Source: Sneathiella sp. HT1-7 (GTDB lineage: Bacteria; Pseudomonadota; Alphaproteobacteria; Sneathiellales; Sneathiellaceae). Taken from it: 64,000 nt of DNA. Positions 28,326-37,799 of this stretch are shown here, piece after piece. The notes beneath the pieces are model-generated. The model was given only the letters and a program-made list of their open reading frames with translations. It searched no databases and was not told the origin of the DNA. A program made the translations under genes and the position numbers. Where the stretch lies: contig NZ_JAJFZN010000001.1 in the NCBI RefSeq assembly GCF_020731145.1, positions 930,001 to 994,000 of the forward strand, read 5' to 3'. The stretch's first letter is position 1; each line of letters starts with the position of its first letter.

Positions 28326-28366
28326 GTCGATTTCGTCATGAAACGTCTAATCCCTTGTTGGTCTAG

Positions 28367-28395
28367 AATGTAGTGACGCGGGAGGCTTGCGTCAA
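28367..28395 (-). promoter_or_regulatory. Sigma-70-type promoter of hrcA-grpE
   Basis: Minus strand TTGACG (28395-28390) and TACATT (28372-28367) are exactly 17 bases apart and lie about 40 bases before hrcA. A weaker promoter-like pair on the plus strand, TTGCGT (28387-28392) and TACAAC (28410-28415), also 17 bases apart, faces it and would serve rph. The two would overlap at the -35 boxes. Confidence 0.6.
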
Positions 28396-28452
28396 TCTGG
28401 CACAGCGGTTACAACAAGCGCCAATCTTATTTCATCGATTAAAGGAAGTCTT

Positions 28453-29169
28453 ATGCGCCCTTCTGGCAGAGCCCCCGATCAATTGCGCGACATTGTTATG
28501 GAACCCGGTTATGCCAAGAATGCGGAAGGGTCTTGCTTCATCAAATGCGGCGATACCCATGTACTCTGTACCGCAAGTATTGAGGAGCGAGTGCCGCCTT
28601 TCCTGCGTAACACGGGAAAAGGCTGGGTGACGGCGGAATATGGTATGTTGCCCCGTTCCACCGGATCGCGCATGGGTCGGGAGGCAGCGCGTGGCAAGCA
28701 ACAGGGCCGCACCGTTGAAATTCAGCGTCTGATTGGCCGCTCTTTACGGGCGCTGGTCAATTTCGAAGGCTTTGGTGAACGTCAGATCACGGTCGACTGC
28801 GATGTGATTCAGGCCGATGGTGGGACACGCACGGCGTCTATTACTGGCGCCTATGTTGCGCTCTATCAGGCCTTTGACAAGCTTGTCGAGCAGGGGAAAA
28901 TTCTTGAAATCCCAATGAAAGGGCAGGTGGCGGCTGTTTCCTGCGGTATTTACAAAGGTACGCCCGTTCTCGATCTTGATTATCCCGAAGACAGCAATGC
29001 GCAGGCCGATGCGAACTTCGTCCTGACGTCTGGGGGGCAGATCATCGAAATTCAGGGTACGGCCGAGGAAGATCCCTTTTCCGAAGCCGAATTTGGATCT
29101 CTTTTCTCACTCGCCAAGAAGGGTGTGACGGAGCTATGTGCCCTGCAGCGTCAGGCCCTCGGCATTTGA
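28453..29169 (+). CDS. rph: Ribonuclease PH
   Basis: Phosphorolytic 3'-5' exoribonuclease that trims tRNA 3' ends. 238 residues from ATG 28453, preceded by AAAGGAAG at 28441-28448. Features: [12 protein letters not shown] start, [44 protein letters not shown] with the conserved arginines, and [23 protein letters not shown]. First gene of rph-rdgB-hemW. Confidence 0.98.
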   Translation: MRPSGRAPDQLRDIVMEPGYAKNAEGSCFIKCGDTHVLCTASIEERVPPFLRNTGKGWVTAEYGMLPRSTGSRMGREAARGKQQGRTVEIQRLIGRSLRALVNFEGFGERQITVDCDVIQADGGTRTASITGAYVALYQAFDKLVEQGKILEIPMKGQVAAVSCGIYKGTPVLDLDYPEDSNAQADANFVLTSGGQIIEIQGTAEEDPFSEAEFGSLFSLAKKGVTELCALQRQALGI

Positions 29170-29789
29170 GTGGCCACCGAAAATTTGAGGGCGGAAAACT
29201 GGTCGTTGCCAGCCATAATCCGGGCAAGGTGCGCGAAATCGGTGAACTGCTATCCGCCTTCGACGTGGAGCCGATCTCAGCGGGCGCATTAGGTCTGCCC
29301 GAACCTGTCGAGGATGGCGACACTTTTATCGCCAATGCCGAGATCAAGGCGCTTGCTGCGGCAAAGAGTGCGAATATGGTGGCGCTCAGCGATGATTCCG
29401 GTTTTGCGCTGGATGCACTTGATGGTGCGCCGGGCATTTTTTCCGCGCGCTGGGCTGGTCCAACGAAGGATTTTTCCGTTGCCATGCAAAAGGTTGAGGA
29501 CGAACTCAAGAAACGTGGCGCCATGACGCCTGAGAGGCGCAAGGCCCAATTCATCTGCGCACTCTCGCTCGCCTGGCCGGATGGTCATGTGGAGAGTTTC
29601 GAGGGCCGGGTCGTCGGCACCGCTGTCTGGCCACCTCGCGGAGACCAGGGATTTGGCTATGATCCTATTTTCCTGCCCGATGGCTATCAGGTTACCTTCG
29701 CGGAAATGGAGCCGGAAGAAAAGCATGCCATGAGCCATAGGGCTGATGCCTTCCGACAACTGATAAATGCCTGCTTTAGCCGAGAATAG
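29166..29789 (+). CDS. rdgB: dITP/XTP pyrophosphatase RdgB
   Basis: House-cleaning enzyme that removes deaminated purine triphosphates. 207 residues when begun at TTG 29166, which overlaps the rph stop as TTGA and gives the normal N-terminus ahead of [17 protein letters not shown] 29136 with CGGAG upstream is the alternative. Motifs [39 protein letters not shown] and [11 protein letters not shown] are complete. Overlaps hemW by 23 bases. Confidence 0.96.
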   Translation: MSGHRKFEGGKLVVASHNPGKVREIGELLSAFDVEPISAGALGLPEPVEDGDTFIANAEIKALAAAKSANMVALSDDSGFALDALDGAPGIFSARWAGPTKDFSVAMQKVEDELKKRGAMTPERRKAQFICALSLAWPDGHVESFEGRVVGTAVWPPRGDQGFGYDPIFLPDGYQVTFAEMEPEEKHAMSHRADAFRQLINACFSRE

Positions 29790-30948
29790 CACCCCCGATC
29801 CCGGATTTGGCCTTTATTTTCATTGGCCCTTTTGCCGGAAGAAATGCCCTTATTGCGATTTCAACAGCCATGTGCGCGAAGCAGTGGATCAGCACCGCTG
29901 GACGGCGGCACTTTTGCGGGAATTGGATTATTTCGCGGATCAAACGACGCAAAAATCGCTGACCAGTATCTTTTTTGGCGGCGGGACCCCTTCGCTTATG
30001 ACGCCGGAGACAGTTGCGGCACTAATTGAGGGCGCGCGGTCGCGATTTACTTTTGCCGATGACATCGAGATCTCGCTAGAGGCTAATCCGACGTCCGTTG
30101 AGGCGTCTTCGTTCGCGGGATATGGTGATGCCGGTGTGACGCGCCTATCCCTCGGAGTGCAGTCGATGCGTGACGAGGCGCTAAAATTCCTCGGGCGGGA
30201 ACATACCGCGGGGGAAGCTTTACAGGCGATCGAATTGGCGCGAAAGAGTTTTGCCAATATTTCCTTCGATTTAATATACGCACTGCCGGGACAGAGTGTT
30301 GCGGATTGGCGATCCGATCTTGAGCGGGCACTTATCCTTGCCGGGGACCATCTCTCGCTCTATCAGTTAACAATTGAGCCGAATACCGGCTTTGCCGGGG
30401 CGGTCAGGCGCGGTGAATTTGCTATACCGGTTGAAGAAAATGCCGAGGAACTGTTTGAGGTAACGCAAAACATTTGCGCTGATGCCGGACGACCTGCCTA
30501 TGAAATATCAAACCATGCCCGACCCGGATATGAGTGCCGCCACAATCTCACTTATTGGCGATATGGTGAATATATCGGTGTCGGCCCCGGTGCGCATGGA
30601 CGGGCGATGCGAGAGGGCGTGCGGACCGCATTTCAGCAGAAAAAACGTCCGGAAAGTTGGCTCGAAGCCGTAGAGACGGCAGGCCACGGCACCGATATAA
30701 CCGAACCGCTCATTCACCGTCTCGAATGCGCGGAGGAAATGTTGCTGATGGGTCTGCGCCTTGACGAAGGAGTCTGGTTCGAAAATTTCAGCGCCGCTAT
30801 CGGCGCGCCCATGCAAGAATTTCTACGACACGACAGACTGGCTTCCCTCGTCGAAGCAGGGTTGATGGAGATGGATGATCAGAAGCTCCGCGCCACAGAG
30901 CGCGGCCGCCTTGTCCTCAATAGCTTATTGCCGGAAATACTAGTTTAA
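29767..30948 (+). CDS. hemW: Radical SAM protein HemW (haem chaperone)
   Basis: 393-residue radical SAM protein now regarded as a haem chaperone related to coproporphyrinogen dehydrogenase. The cluster cysteines are C23, C27 and C30 in [11 protein letters not shown]; the residue two after the last cysteine is phenylalanine (F32), not the fourth cysteine of true HemN, which favours Hem[11 protein letters not shown] and [10 protein letters not shown] motifs follow, and a HemN_C domain ends the protein. Its last nine bases overlap the convergent LpoA-like gene. Confidence 0.96.
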   Translation: MPALAENSTPDPGFGLYFHWPFCRKKCPYCDFNSHVREAVDQHRWTAALLRELDYFADQTTQKSLTSIFFGGGTPSLMTPETVAALIEGARSRFTFADDIEISLEANPTSVEASSFAGYGDAGVTRLSLGVQSMRDEALKFLGREHTAGEALQAIELARKSFANISFDLIYALPGQSVADWRSDLERALILAGDHLSLYQLTIEPNTGFAGAVRRGEFAIPVEENAEELFEVTQNICADAGRPAYEISNHARPGYECRHNLTYWRYGEYIGVGPGAHGRAMREGVRTAFQQKKRPESWLEAVETAGHGTDITEPLIHRLECAEEMLLMGLRLDEGVWFENFSAAIGAPMQEFLRHDRLASLVEAGLMEMDDQKLRATERGRLVLNSLLPEILV

Positions 30949-32373
30949 CGCAGGAGCGAAGCTTTCCGGTTCCGGCTCGAGAACCAGCTGCTTTTTCGGC
31001 CCGACTTCCAGAACGGCAAGGCCACGTTCCGCAATGCCATTCTCGGGAAAGCGGAAGATGCCGTCATATCCGGTAAAACCGCTCGGGTTTTCGATGGCAT
31101 CCCGTGAAAAGCGAATATCGGCAGGATCAAGTGCCATTACCCCCGCCAGCGCCATGGCGTCATAGGCAAGGCTGGCAATGCGTGATGGTTGATAGCCATA
31201 GAGTTCAGTAAATCTTTTCTGAAAAGCGGCCGCTTTTTCAGGTGCTGGCGCGGAGAACCAGCCGCCGACCAGTGCCGGTTCTGCCGATAGGGACGGGTCT
31301 TCCCAAAGCCCGGTGCCGATGAACTGCACGACTTCCGGGTCGACGTCGTAATAAGAAACCAAGGACGCCAACTCTTTTAGCCGAGCGCCTCCTTCAGGGA
31401 TGATTAAGGCATCGAATGTCACCTCGCCAAAGGTATCCAGTTTCTCTAGACGTTTGACATAGGCTTTTGATTCGGCATCTTCCTTGGCTGCGTATAGTTC
31501 GATTTCCTTTTCCAGCTGCTTTTGCCGTAGCCCGTAATCGCCCAGTATTTTAGCGATTTCATGCAGATCCTGTGATCCGGCGGGAACATCAGTCGGATAG
31601 CGCACCGTACGATCGAGGGAGAGGCCAAGTGCTGTACTTGTCTCGGTTACATTCTTGACCACCGCATCACCATAAGGAGAATTCGGGGCCAGAACCGCAA
31701 AATTAAACAGGCCTTGCCGATAGGCGAATTCCATCGCCCGTTTAATTTGCTGCCCGACCGTCAGGCCCATGACATAAACGCCATCCCCGGCCACCGTTGT
31801 GTCCGTGGAAAAGGTGATAACATTGACGCCGCGTTCGCGCGCGAGGGGGCGCACCGTCGCGACGGAGGAAGAAAAGAGGGGGCCCAGGATAAGCTCCGCA
31901 CCTGACACCAGCGCTTCCGCCGCCGCGCTTTCCGCGCCGCGTGGCGTGCCTTTCGTATCGAGGGGGAGCAGTTCAAGCTGGCCATTTCCAAGATCGAAAA
32001 GGGCGATATTCGCCGCGCGCAACAAATCATTACCAACGGCGGCGGTCGGGCCAGAGAGCGGCAGCAGAATGGCAATCTTTATTTTCTCTTCCGTCAACGC
32101 CTCCGGAGCGCGCAGACCAATAACGGCGGGCGCAGGCTCAATCAGGCGGACAAGTGGGTCAACTGTCGGGGTGTCTGAAAGATCTTCGGTTGACGGTGTG
32201 CGTTCCGGCGGGAGCAGATCCTTCAGATCTTGGGTGGCGGTTGTATTTGTGTTATCTTTTGGCTCGATCTCGGCGATTTTTGCAGGCTGACATGCTGTTA
32301 GGATAAAAGCCAACAGGCTGACAAGGCCAACATAAGTCAGTGAGTTCCGGTTTCGTTTAAGACATGACGTCAT
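30940..32373 (-). CDS. Penicillin-binding protein activator, LpoA-like lipoprotein
   Basis: Periplasmic lipoprotein of 477 residues expected to stimulate peptidoglycan synthases. Start ATG 32373 preferred over an upstream TTG because it gives a compact signal sequence; lipobox LTAC puts the lipidated cysteine at residue 28. A disordered acidic/threonine-rich linker to about residue 85 precedes a type 1 periplasmic-binding fold beginning IKIAILLPLSGPTAAVGNDLLRAANIAL. The N-terminal TPR domain of enteric LpoA is missing, which is normal for Alphaproteobacteria. Divergent to the yraN gene, as in the LpoA-YraN neighbourhood of other bacteria. Confidence 0.88.
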   Translation of the reverse strand: MTSCLKRNRNSLTYVGLVSLLAFILTACQPAKIAEIEPKDNTNTTATQDLKDLLPPERTPSTEDLSDTPTVDPLVRLIEPAPAVIGLRAPEALTEEKIKIAILLPLSGPTAAVGNDLLRAANIALFDLGNGQLELLPLDTKGTPRGAESAAAEALVSGAELILGPLFSSSVATVRPLARERGVNVITFSTDTTVAGDGVYVMGLTVGQQIKRAMEFAYRQGLFNFAVLAPNSPYGDAVVKNVTETSTALGLSLDRTVRYPTDVPAGSQDLHEIAKILGDYGLRQKQLEKEIELYAAKEDAESKAYVKRLEKLDTFGEVTFDALIIPEGGARLKELASLVSYYDVDPEVVQFIGTGLWEDPSLSAEPALVGGWFSAPAPEKAAAFQKRFTELYGYQPSRIASLAYDAMALAGVMALDPADIRFSRDAIENPSGFTGYDGIFRFPENGIAERGLAVLEVGPKKQLVLEPEPESFAPALN

Positions 32374-32512
32374 GGCAGATTTCGCGGGAAACAATTTTTC
32401 ACTCCGTATGTCTTTTTGTGAAATTCCTAGCCCAAAAGACTAGGTAACCCCTGTATGGGGAGCAAGCAAATTGTTGATTACGGCATTATAAACAGGATGA
32501 TGAGGCGACATT

Positions 32513-32896
32513 TTGGCACATCTAACAAAAGAAGCGCTGAAACATAAACGCCGCCGTGCCTATTTCAGGGGCCGCACTGCCGAATATCTGGCGGCAACGG
32601 CGCTTCGGATGAAGGGATACCATATTGTCGCCCGAGGTTATAGAAAACCGTTCGGTGAAATAGATATCATCGCCCGGCGCAACAACCTTCTTGTCGCCGT
32701 TGAGGTCAAAGCCCGGCCGCGATTCGCGGAGGCAGCAGAAGCCATCAGTGCAAAACAGAAACGCCGTATTTCACGTGCGCTAGAGGCCTTTGTCATGGAA
32801 CGGCCAAAATTCGATGGCTTTAATGTCCGCTTCGATGTGCTGCTTGTCACCTCCTTGTGGAAATGGCCGAGCCATATTGAAGGGGCGTGGGAATAG
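32513..32896 (+). CDS. YraN/UPF0102 family putative endonuclease-fold protein
   Basis: Small protein of 127 residues with the Holliday-junction-resolvase-like fold. Start is TTG 32513; no ATG is available in frame. The family core is GEIDIIARRNNLLVAVEVKAR, where E, D, E and K match the PD-(D/E)XK metal site. A basic N-terminus (KHKRRRAYFRGRTAEYLAATAL) precedes it. Function is still unknown in any species. The methyltransferase gene rsmI that usually lies next to it is absent here. Confidence 0.92.
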   Translation: MAHLTKEALKHKRRRAYFRGRTAEYLAATALRMKGYHIVARGYRKPFGEIDIIARRNNLLVAVEVKARPRFAEAAEAISAKQKRRISRALEAFVMERPKFDGFNVRFDVLLVTSLWKWPSHIEGAWE

Positions 32897-32972
32897 GGGT
32901 TGAAGAGACCCTTTAAACGGAAACGAATTGGATTTATAGTGCCGTGACAATCATAGTTAAAGGCGTATCGGA

Positions 32973-33566
32973 ATGAAATTTGTTGCTTATGCTCTTCTTG
33001 TCTTATCGTCCTTAATAGCGCTGAGCGGTTGCACCCCAACGGTGATCCTGGGTGGGGCGGCAATCGGAGGCGTTGCGGTCGCGGAGGAACGCTCCGTTGG
33101 GACGGTGATTGATGATGCAACCATCAAAACGCAGGTCATGAACGCCATCTTCCAGAAAAGCGAACCGATGTTTACGTCGACTTCGACGACTGTCATTGAT
33201 GGCGTCGTTCTGATCACGGGGGAGGTGCCGACGCCAGAGGATCGGGTGACACTGACGCGTCTGATATGGGGCGTTAAGGGTGTGAAGGAAGTGCATAATG
33301 AGGTCAAGGTTGCGGATAGTGAGACGGTTGGCAGCTTTGCCTCTGACAGCCTGATCACGACAAAACTGAAACTGCAGCTCTTGCGCGATCCGGAGATTTT
33401 GAACATCAATTATTCGGTCGAAACGGTGGATGGAACAGTCTACCTGATGGGGATTGCTCAAAACGAGGCAGAACTGCAGCGGGTGAAAAATCATGCGAAA
33501 GAAATTTCCGGTGTCCGCCGCATCGTCAGCTATGTCAAAATGAAATCAGAGCTGAACTCAGCTTGA
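32973..33566 (+). CDS. Dual BON-domain lipoprotein, DolP/YraP-like
   Basis: Outer-membrane lipoprotein of 197 residues. Lipobox LSGC with cysteine at residue 20. Two BON domains follow: the first from about IDDATIKTQVMNAIF, the second from SLITTKLKLQLLRDPEI, each ending in a G-V-x-x-V segment (KGVKEVHNEVKV and SGVRRIVSYVKM). This is the arrangement of DolP, which preserves envelope integrity and influences PBP and BamA function. Neighbourhood with LpoA-like and YraN genes supports the assignment. Confidence 0.9.
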   Translation: MKFVAYALLVLSSLIALSGCTPTVILGGAAIGGVAVAEERSVGTVIDDATIKTQVMNAIFQKSEPMFTSTSTTVIDGVVLITGEVPTPEDRVTLTRLIWGVKGVKEVHNEVKVADSETVGSFASDSLITTKLKLQLLRDPEILNINYSVETVDGTVYLMGIAQNEAELQRVKNHAKEISGVRRIVSYVKMKSELNSA

Positions 33567-33643
33567 ACTGATTGTCCGGGCGGGATAGGGTCCCTCTCAA
33601 CAAACCAAGCGGCGCATCACTTTATAAATAAAGGTCGGGAATA

Positions 33644-34600
33644 ATGAGTCTTGCCGTAGCCATTCAGATGGATCCCATCGAGAACGTAGATATCAACGGG
33701 GACAGCAGTTTTGTCCTCGGCTTGGAAGCGCAAGCGCGCGGCCATGGCCTCTATCATTATGGCCCGCAGGATATGTCCTTTTCGCAAGGACGTATTATTG
33801 CAAATGCCCGCCCGGTCCAGTTACGGCGTGAAGCGGGAAACCATTTCACCGCGGGAGAGGCGGAGCGAATCGACCTTGCCACTGTAGATGTGGTGCTGAT
33901 GCGGCAGGATCCGCCGTTTGACATGTCCTATATTACGGCGACCCATTTGCTGGAGCATATCCACCCGAAAACCTTGGTGGTGAATGATCCGGTGAGCGTC
34001 CGCAACGCGCCGGAGAAGCTTTTCGTCACCCATTTCGACGGTATCATGCCGCCAACGCTTATCTCCTCCAACCTTGAGGAAATAAAGGGATTCCGCGCCG
34101 AATTTAAAGACATCATCATCAAGCCGCTCTATGGTAATGGCGGCGCGGGTGTATTCCATCTCAAACCGGAGGATGAAAATCTGACGGCTCTGTGTGAGAT
34201 GTTCACACAATTTTATCGTGAGCCGATGATCGTACAGAAATACCTTCCCGAAGTACGTGAAGGCGACAAGCGGATCATTCTTGTCGACGGCGAACCGGTC
34301 GGCGCCATCAACCGTGTGCCGCAAAAAGGTGAGGTTCGCTCCAACATGCATGTCGGCGGGCAGGCCGTCAAATCCGCTCTCACCAAGCGGGAAGAAGAAA
34401 TCTGTAAAGCTATTGGCCCTGCGCTGAAGGAACAGGGCCTAATCTTTGTCGGGATTGACGTAATCGGGGACTACCTCACGGAAATCAACGTGACATCACC
34501 GACGGGACTGCAGGAGATCAATCGCTTCGACGGTGTGAAGTTGGAGGCAACCATTTGGGATTGCTTAGAAGAAAAGGTCAGCAATTCCGCTTCTTGCTAG
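33644..34600 (+). CDS. gshB: Glutathione synthetase
   Basis: ATP-grasp ligase joining gamma-glutamylcysteine and glycine. 318 residues with GGTCGGGA before the ATG. Motifs: [19 protein letters not shown], the ATP-grasp glycine loop [40 protein letters not shown] and the metal-binding [19 protein letters not shown]. It provides glutathione used by the glyoxalase II encoded at 56718. Confidence 0.98.
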   Translation: MSLAVAIQMDPIENVDINGDSSFVLGLEAQARGHGLYHYGPQDMSFSQGRIIANARPVQLRREAGNHFTAGEAERIDLATVDVVLMRQDPPFDMSYITATHLLEHIHPKTLVVNDPVSVRNAPEKLFVTHFDGIMPPTLISSNLEEIKGFRAEFKDIIIKPLYGNGGAGVFHLKPEDENLTALCEMFTQFYREPMIVQKYLPEVREGDKRIILVDGEPVGAINRVPQKGEVRSNMHVGGQAVKSALTKREEEICKAIGPALKEQGLIFVGIDVIGDYLTEINVTSPTGLQEINRFDGVKLEATIWDCLEEKVSNSASC

Positions 34601-34688
34601 TTTTCACAAGCCTAAATTTTAACCATGAAGATTCTTTCGGCACATGCTATCGTTGTGCGCATAATGATATGTTGAACCGAAAGTTGAC

Positions 34689-36212
34689 ATGCAGGCGAAG
34701 ATAAAGACCGTGGCCTTTCAAGGGCTGGAGGTGCGCGAAGTGGATGTGCAGGTGATGATGGCCTCTGGCCTGCCTGCCTTCACCGTTGTTGGCCTCGCGG
34801 ATAAATCCGTTGCGGAAAGCAGGGAGCGGGTGCGCGCCGCGCTCACTTCCCTTGGTATTGGTCTGCCGCCCAAACGCATCACTGTCAATCTCGCGCCGGC
34901 TGACCTCCCAAAAGAGGGCGCGCATTATGATTTGCCGATTGCACTTGGCATCCTCGCCGCGATGGGCGTTCTCCCCGCTGAGGAACTTGATGATTATTAT
35001 GTCTTGGGCGAACTCTCACTCGATGGCAGCTGTAATCCGGTAACTGGTATTTTGCCTGCTGCCGTCGCTGCGGTGGGAGAGGATAAGAATATCATCTGCC
35101 CGGAAGCCTCGGGACCTGAGGCAGCCTGGGCCGGTGATCTGAATGTGTTGGCGCCCGCAAACCTTCTCGCGCTCATCAATCATTTCAAGGGCACGCAGGT
35201 GCTTACCCCGCCTGCCCACGGTGATATTATTGATGAAGCACTGTCACTGAGACTTGAAGATATCAAGGGGCAGGAAACGGCGAAGCGCGCCCTCGAAGTA
35301 GCGGCGGCAGGTGGGCATAACTTGTTAATGACGGGGCCGCCGGGCTCCGGCAAGTCGATGCTGGCGGCGCGACTTCCTGGTCTGCTCCCACCGCTCGACG
35401 CGGCGGAGGCGTTGGAGGTTAATATGATCTCCAGTATCGCTGGTGAAATGAAGGAGGGTCGGCTTTCTCGCCGGCGTCCCTTTCGCGACCCCCATCATTC
35501 CGCGTCGGTTGCCGCCATGGTTGGCGGCGGGCGCGGAGCGAAACCGGGGGAGGTTTCGCTCGCCCATCTGGGCGTTCTGTTCCTCGATGAATTACCGGAG
35601 TTTAACCGGCAGGTTCTGGAATCCTTGCGTCAGCCGGTGGAAATCGGCCGGGCGGTGGTGGCGCGGGCCAATCTGCATGTCACTTACCCTGCGAGTATGC
35701 AGTTGATCGCGGCGATGAATCCTTGCCGCTGCGGTCATCTTGACGATGCGTCACAGGCCTGCGCCCGGGCGCCAAAATGCGCTGTTGAGTATCGTTCCCG
35801 CATTTCCGGCCCAATGCTCGACCGGATTGATATTCACGTGGATGTGCCCGCTGTATCTGCTGCTGATCTGACATTACCACCTCCGACCGAGACAACCGAG
35901 ATTGTTGCCGCTCGCGTGGGCCGGGCCCGCGAAATTCAACGCGATCGCTATCAGGGTATCGATCATGCGACGCCGATCCGCACAAACTCGGATGCGGAAG
36001 GTGAGGTGTTGGAACGTTTTGTCCAGCCGGATAAATCGGCGACCGCGCTTTTGCAGGATGCTATCGGCAAGCTAAAACTTTCTGCGCGCGGTTACCACCG
36101 GGTTTTGAAAGTCGCGCGTACCTTGGCCGACCTTGCCGAGAGCGAGCCCGTCACCCGATCCCATATCGCCGAGGCGCTGGAATACCGCCGCCGCCTCGCG
36201 ATGAACGGCTAG
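34689..36212 (+). CDS. comM: YifB/ComM family Mg chelatase-like AAA ATPase
   Basis: 507-residue AAA+ protein; ComM is a helicase for branch migration during natural transformation in other bacteria, but the gene is also found in non-competent species. N-terminal LonC-like domain opens KTVAFQGLEVREVDVQVMMASGLPAFTVVGL. Walker A is GPPGSGKSMLAARLPG, followed by FRDPHHSAS, Walker B LGVLFLDELPEF and CRCGH zinc-like segment. The C-terminal GYHRVLKVARTLADL is the Mg-chelatase subunit D-like end. No competence genes are next to it. Confidence 0.95.
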   Translation: MQAKIKTVAFQGLEVREVDVQVMMASGLPAFTVVGLADKSVAESRERVRAALTSLGIGLPPKRITVNLAPADLPKEGAHYDLPIALGILAAMGVLPAEELDDYYVLGELSLDGSCNPVTGILPAAVAAVGEDKNIICPEASGPEAAWAGDLNVLAPANLLALINHFKGTQVLTPPAHGDIIDEALSLRLEDIKGQETAKRALEVAAAGGHNLLMTGPPGSGKSMLAARLPGLLPPLDAAEALEVNMISSIAGEMKEGRLSRRRPFRDPHHSASVAAMVGGGRGAKPGEVSLAHLGVLFLDELPEFNRQVLESLRQPVEIGRAVVARANLHVTYPASMQLIAAMNPCRCGHLDDASQACARAPKCAVEYRSRISGPMLDRIDIHVDVPAVSAADLTLPPPTETTEIVAARVGRAREIQRDRYQGIDHATPIRTNSDAEGEVLERFVQPDKSATALLQDAIGKLKLSARGYHRVLKVARTLADLAESEPVTRSHIAEALEYRRRLAMNG

Positions 36213-36214
36213 CG

Positions 36215-36997
36215 CTATTTATCCTTATTGACGTCGAGGGTTTCCAGATGGCGGCGGGCTTCGTCGCCTGCGGGGGTGTTGGTCGCAATTTCCAGAACTC
36301 GCAGCCAATCTTTGCGCGCCAAATCCCGTTTTTCCGCCGCCTCATAGAGGATGCCACGTTCGATCAGGGCGTCCAGCTGATCAGGCTCCAGCGACAGGGC
36401 GAGTTCCACGTCCTCTAACGCACGGGCATTATCGCCCAGATGCCGCCGGGCGGCAGCTCGAAAAGTAAGTGCATCGGGGCGCGCTGGGTCAAGTTTGAGG
36501 GCAAGGTCAAGGTCATCGAACGCACGTTTGTAGTCGCCGACCTTCGCCATGATACGGCTTCGGTCGACAAGGAGGTTGATGTTTTCGGGTTCAATCTCCA
36601 GTCCCGTCGTGGCGACGGCGAGTGCGCGCTCATACTCTTCCGCCAGCAACCAGACATTGGTCGCCTGAGTTAGTACGGGAACGAGTAGAGGGGAGCCGGC
36701 CCCCTGCATATCCTCCGCCAGTTCCTCCAGTGTCAGGGCCGCATGGTCATATTTCTTCATCGCGACAAGCGCGAGCGCAACACAATGACGGGCCGGAAAA
36801 CCACCGCCTGCATCGCGCCAGGCAAGGGCAGATTCAAAAGCTTTTTCCGGTTCTCGCCGGGTCAGGGTCAGGCAGGCTTCATACTCGCTTTCCTGCGTCC
36901 GCACACCATCAGGTGCCCCCGCTGCCGAAGTGAGAAGTGGCCGGGCGGCCAGGGATATGGTAAGTGCCATAAAAAGGGTTAAAAATCGCGCGAACAT
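36215..36997 (-). CDS. Periplasmic TPR-repeat protein
   Basis: Hypothetical exported protein of 260 residues. Hydrophobic N-terminus (about 1-25) with an A-A-G cleavage site is a Sec signal. At least four tetratricopeptide repeats fill residues 105-245 (EEYERALAVATTGLEIEPENI, GDYKRAFDDLDLALKLDPARP, GDNARALEDVELALSLEPDQL and one more near the end). It is probably a scaffold for protein contacts; no partner can be named. Convergent with comM, two bases apart. Confidence 0.88.
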   Translation of the reverse strand: MFARFLTLFMALTISLAARPLLTSAAGAPDGVRTQESEYEACLTLTRREPEKAFESALAWRDAGGGFPARHCVALALVAMKKYDHAALTLEELAEDMQGAGSPLLVPVLTQATNVWLLAEEYERALAVATTGLEIEPENINLLVDRSRIMAKVGDYKRAFDDLDLALKLDPARPDALTFRAAARRHLGDNARALEDVELALSLEPDQLDALIERGILYEAAEKRDLARKDWLRVLEIATNTPAGDEARRHLETLDVNKDK

Positions 36998-37069
36998 GAA
37001 ATGCCTTAAATTGGTCTTGATTCGACCCTACATGCCGAATACAGGATTGATTACATTGGGAGTTCTACC

Positions 37070-37798
37070 ATGAACAGACTGGTTGTTGCCACTATCGCTT
37101 TTCTAAGTTTCGTCCCCCTTGCGGCGGCGGAAATGCCTCATCGTTCCCATATGATGCAGGATCAAGTTGTTCTAAATTTGACGACGGAAGGGTGGGTCAA
37201 GACCGATACCGCCAGAGTGTCGGTCTATGTTGAACTTGTTCAGCAGGAAGAATCGGCAGATGCGCTAAAAAACCGTATTGATGGATCGCTGCAATCCCTC
37301 GCCAAGGATGTGGACTGGCGCATTACGTCCTCCCGTCAACAGCTTGATCAGACCGGGCTTAATCGCTGGTATGTAAGCGCGGAGGCGCGTATCCCCGAGG
37401 CGGCGCTGGCCGGTCTTCAGGATCGCGCAAAAAAAGCGAGTAGCCCGGGATATAAGGTGACGATCTCTAACGTGGATTTTACACCGTCATTGGCAGAGTT
37501 TGAGCAGTTGCGCGGGGACTTGCGAGCGCAGATCTATCTGCAGGCCCTTGATGAAGTGGCGCGACTGAACAAGGTAATGTCCGGCGGGGAGTATCATGTC
37601 CGCAAGGTCGATTTCGTCCAGACCTATCCAACACAAAGCATGGATGCGTCCCCGCGGACAATGATGATGAAGTCCAATGCCGCGACAGAATCTTCCGGGT
37701 CGCAGGGTGGCGCGGAGCTTTTGGTCTCCGTCAAGCAATCGGTGTCGGCGCTGATCGTCCTTGGCCGGATTGACATGCCCAACCCGAAACAGGAGTAG
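37070..37798 (+). CDS. SIMPL (DUF541) domain periplasmic protein
   Basis: Exported protein of 242 residues with a clear signal peptide cut after AAA at about residue 20. GGGAG precedes the start by seven bases. The body matches SIMPL proteins: VVLNLTTEGWVKTDTARVSVYVEL at the start, a repeated beta-alpha layout, and LLVSVKQSVSALIVLGRI at the end. SIMPL proteins have been linked to stress responses, but the function here is unknown. One base separates it from the epimerase gene. Confidence 0.8.
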   Translation: MNRLVVATIAFLSFVPLAAAEMPHRSHMMQDQVVLNLTTEGWVKTDTARVSVYVELVQQEESADALKNRIDGSLQSLAKDVDWRITSSRQQLDQTGLNRWYVSAEARIPEAALAGLQDRAKKASSPGYKVTISNVDFTPSLAEFEQLRGDLRAQIYLQALDEVARLNKVMSGGEYHVRKVDFVQTYPTQSMDASPRTMMMKSNAATESSGSQGGAELLVSVKQSVSALIVLGRIDMPNPKQE

Positions 37799-37799
37799 C

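Noticed and set aside
25384-28452. CIRCE operator near dnaK or hrcA
   Set aside because: Both upstream regions were read for TTAGCACTC and GAGTGCTAA; neither half-site is present.
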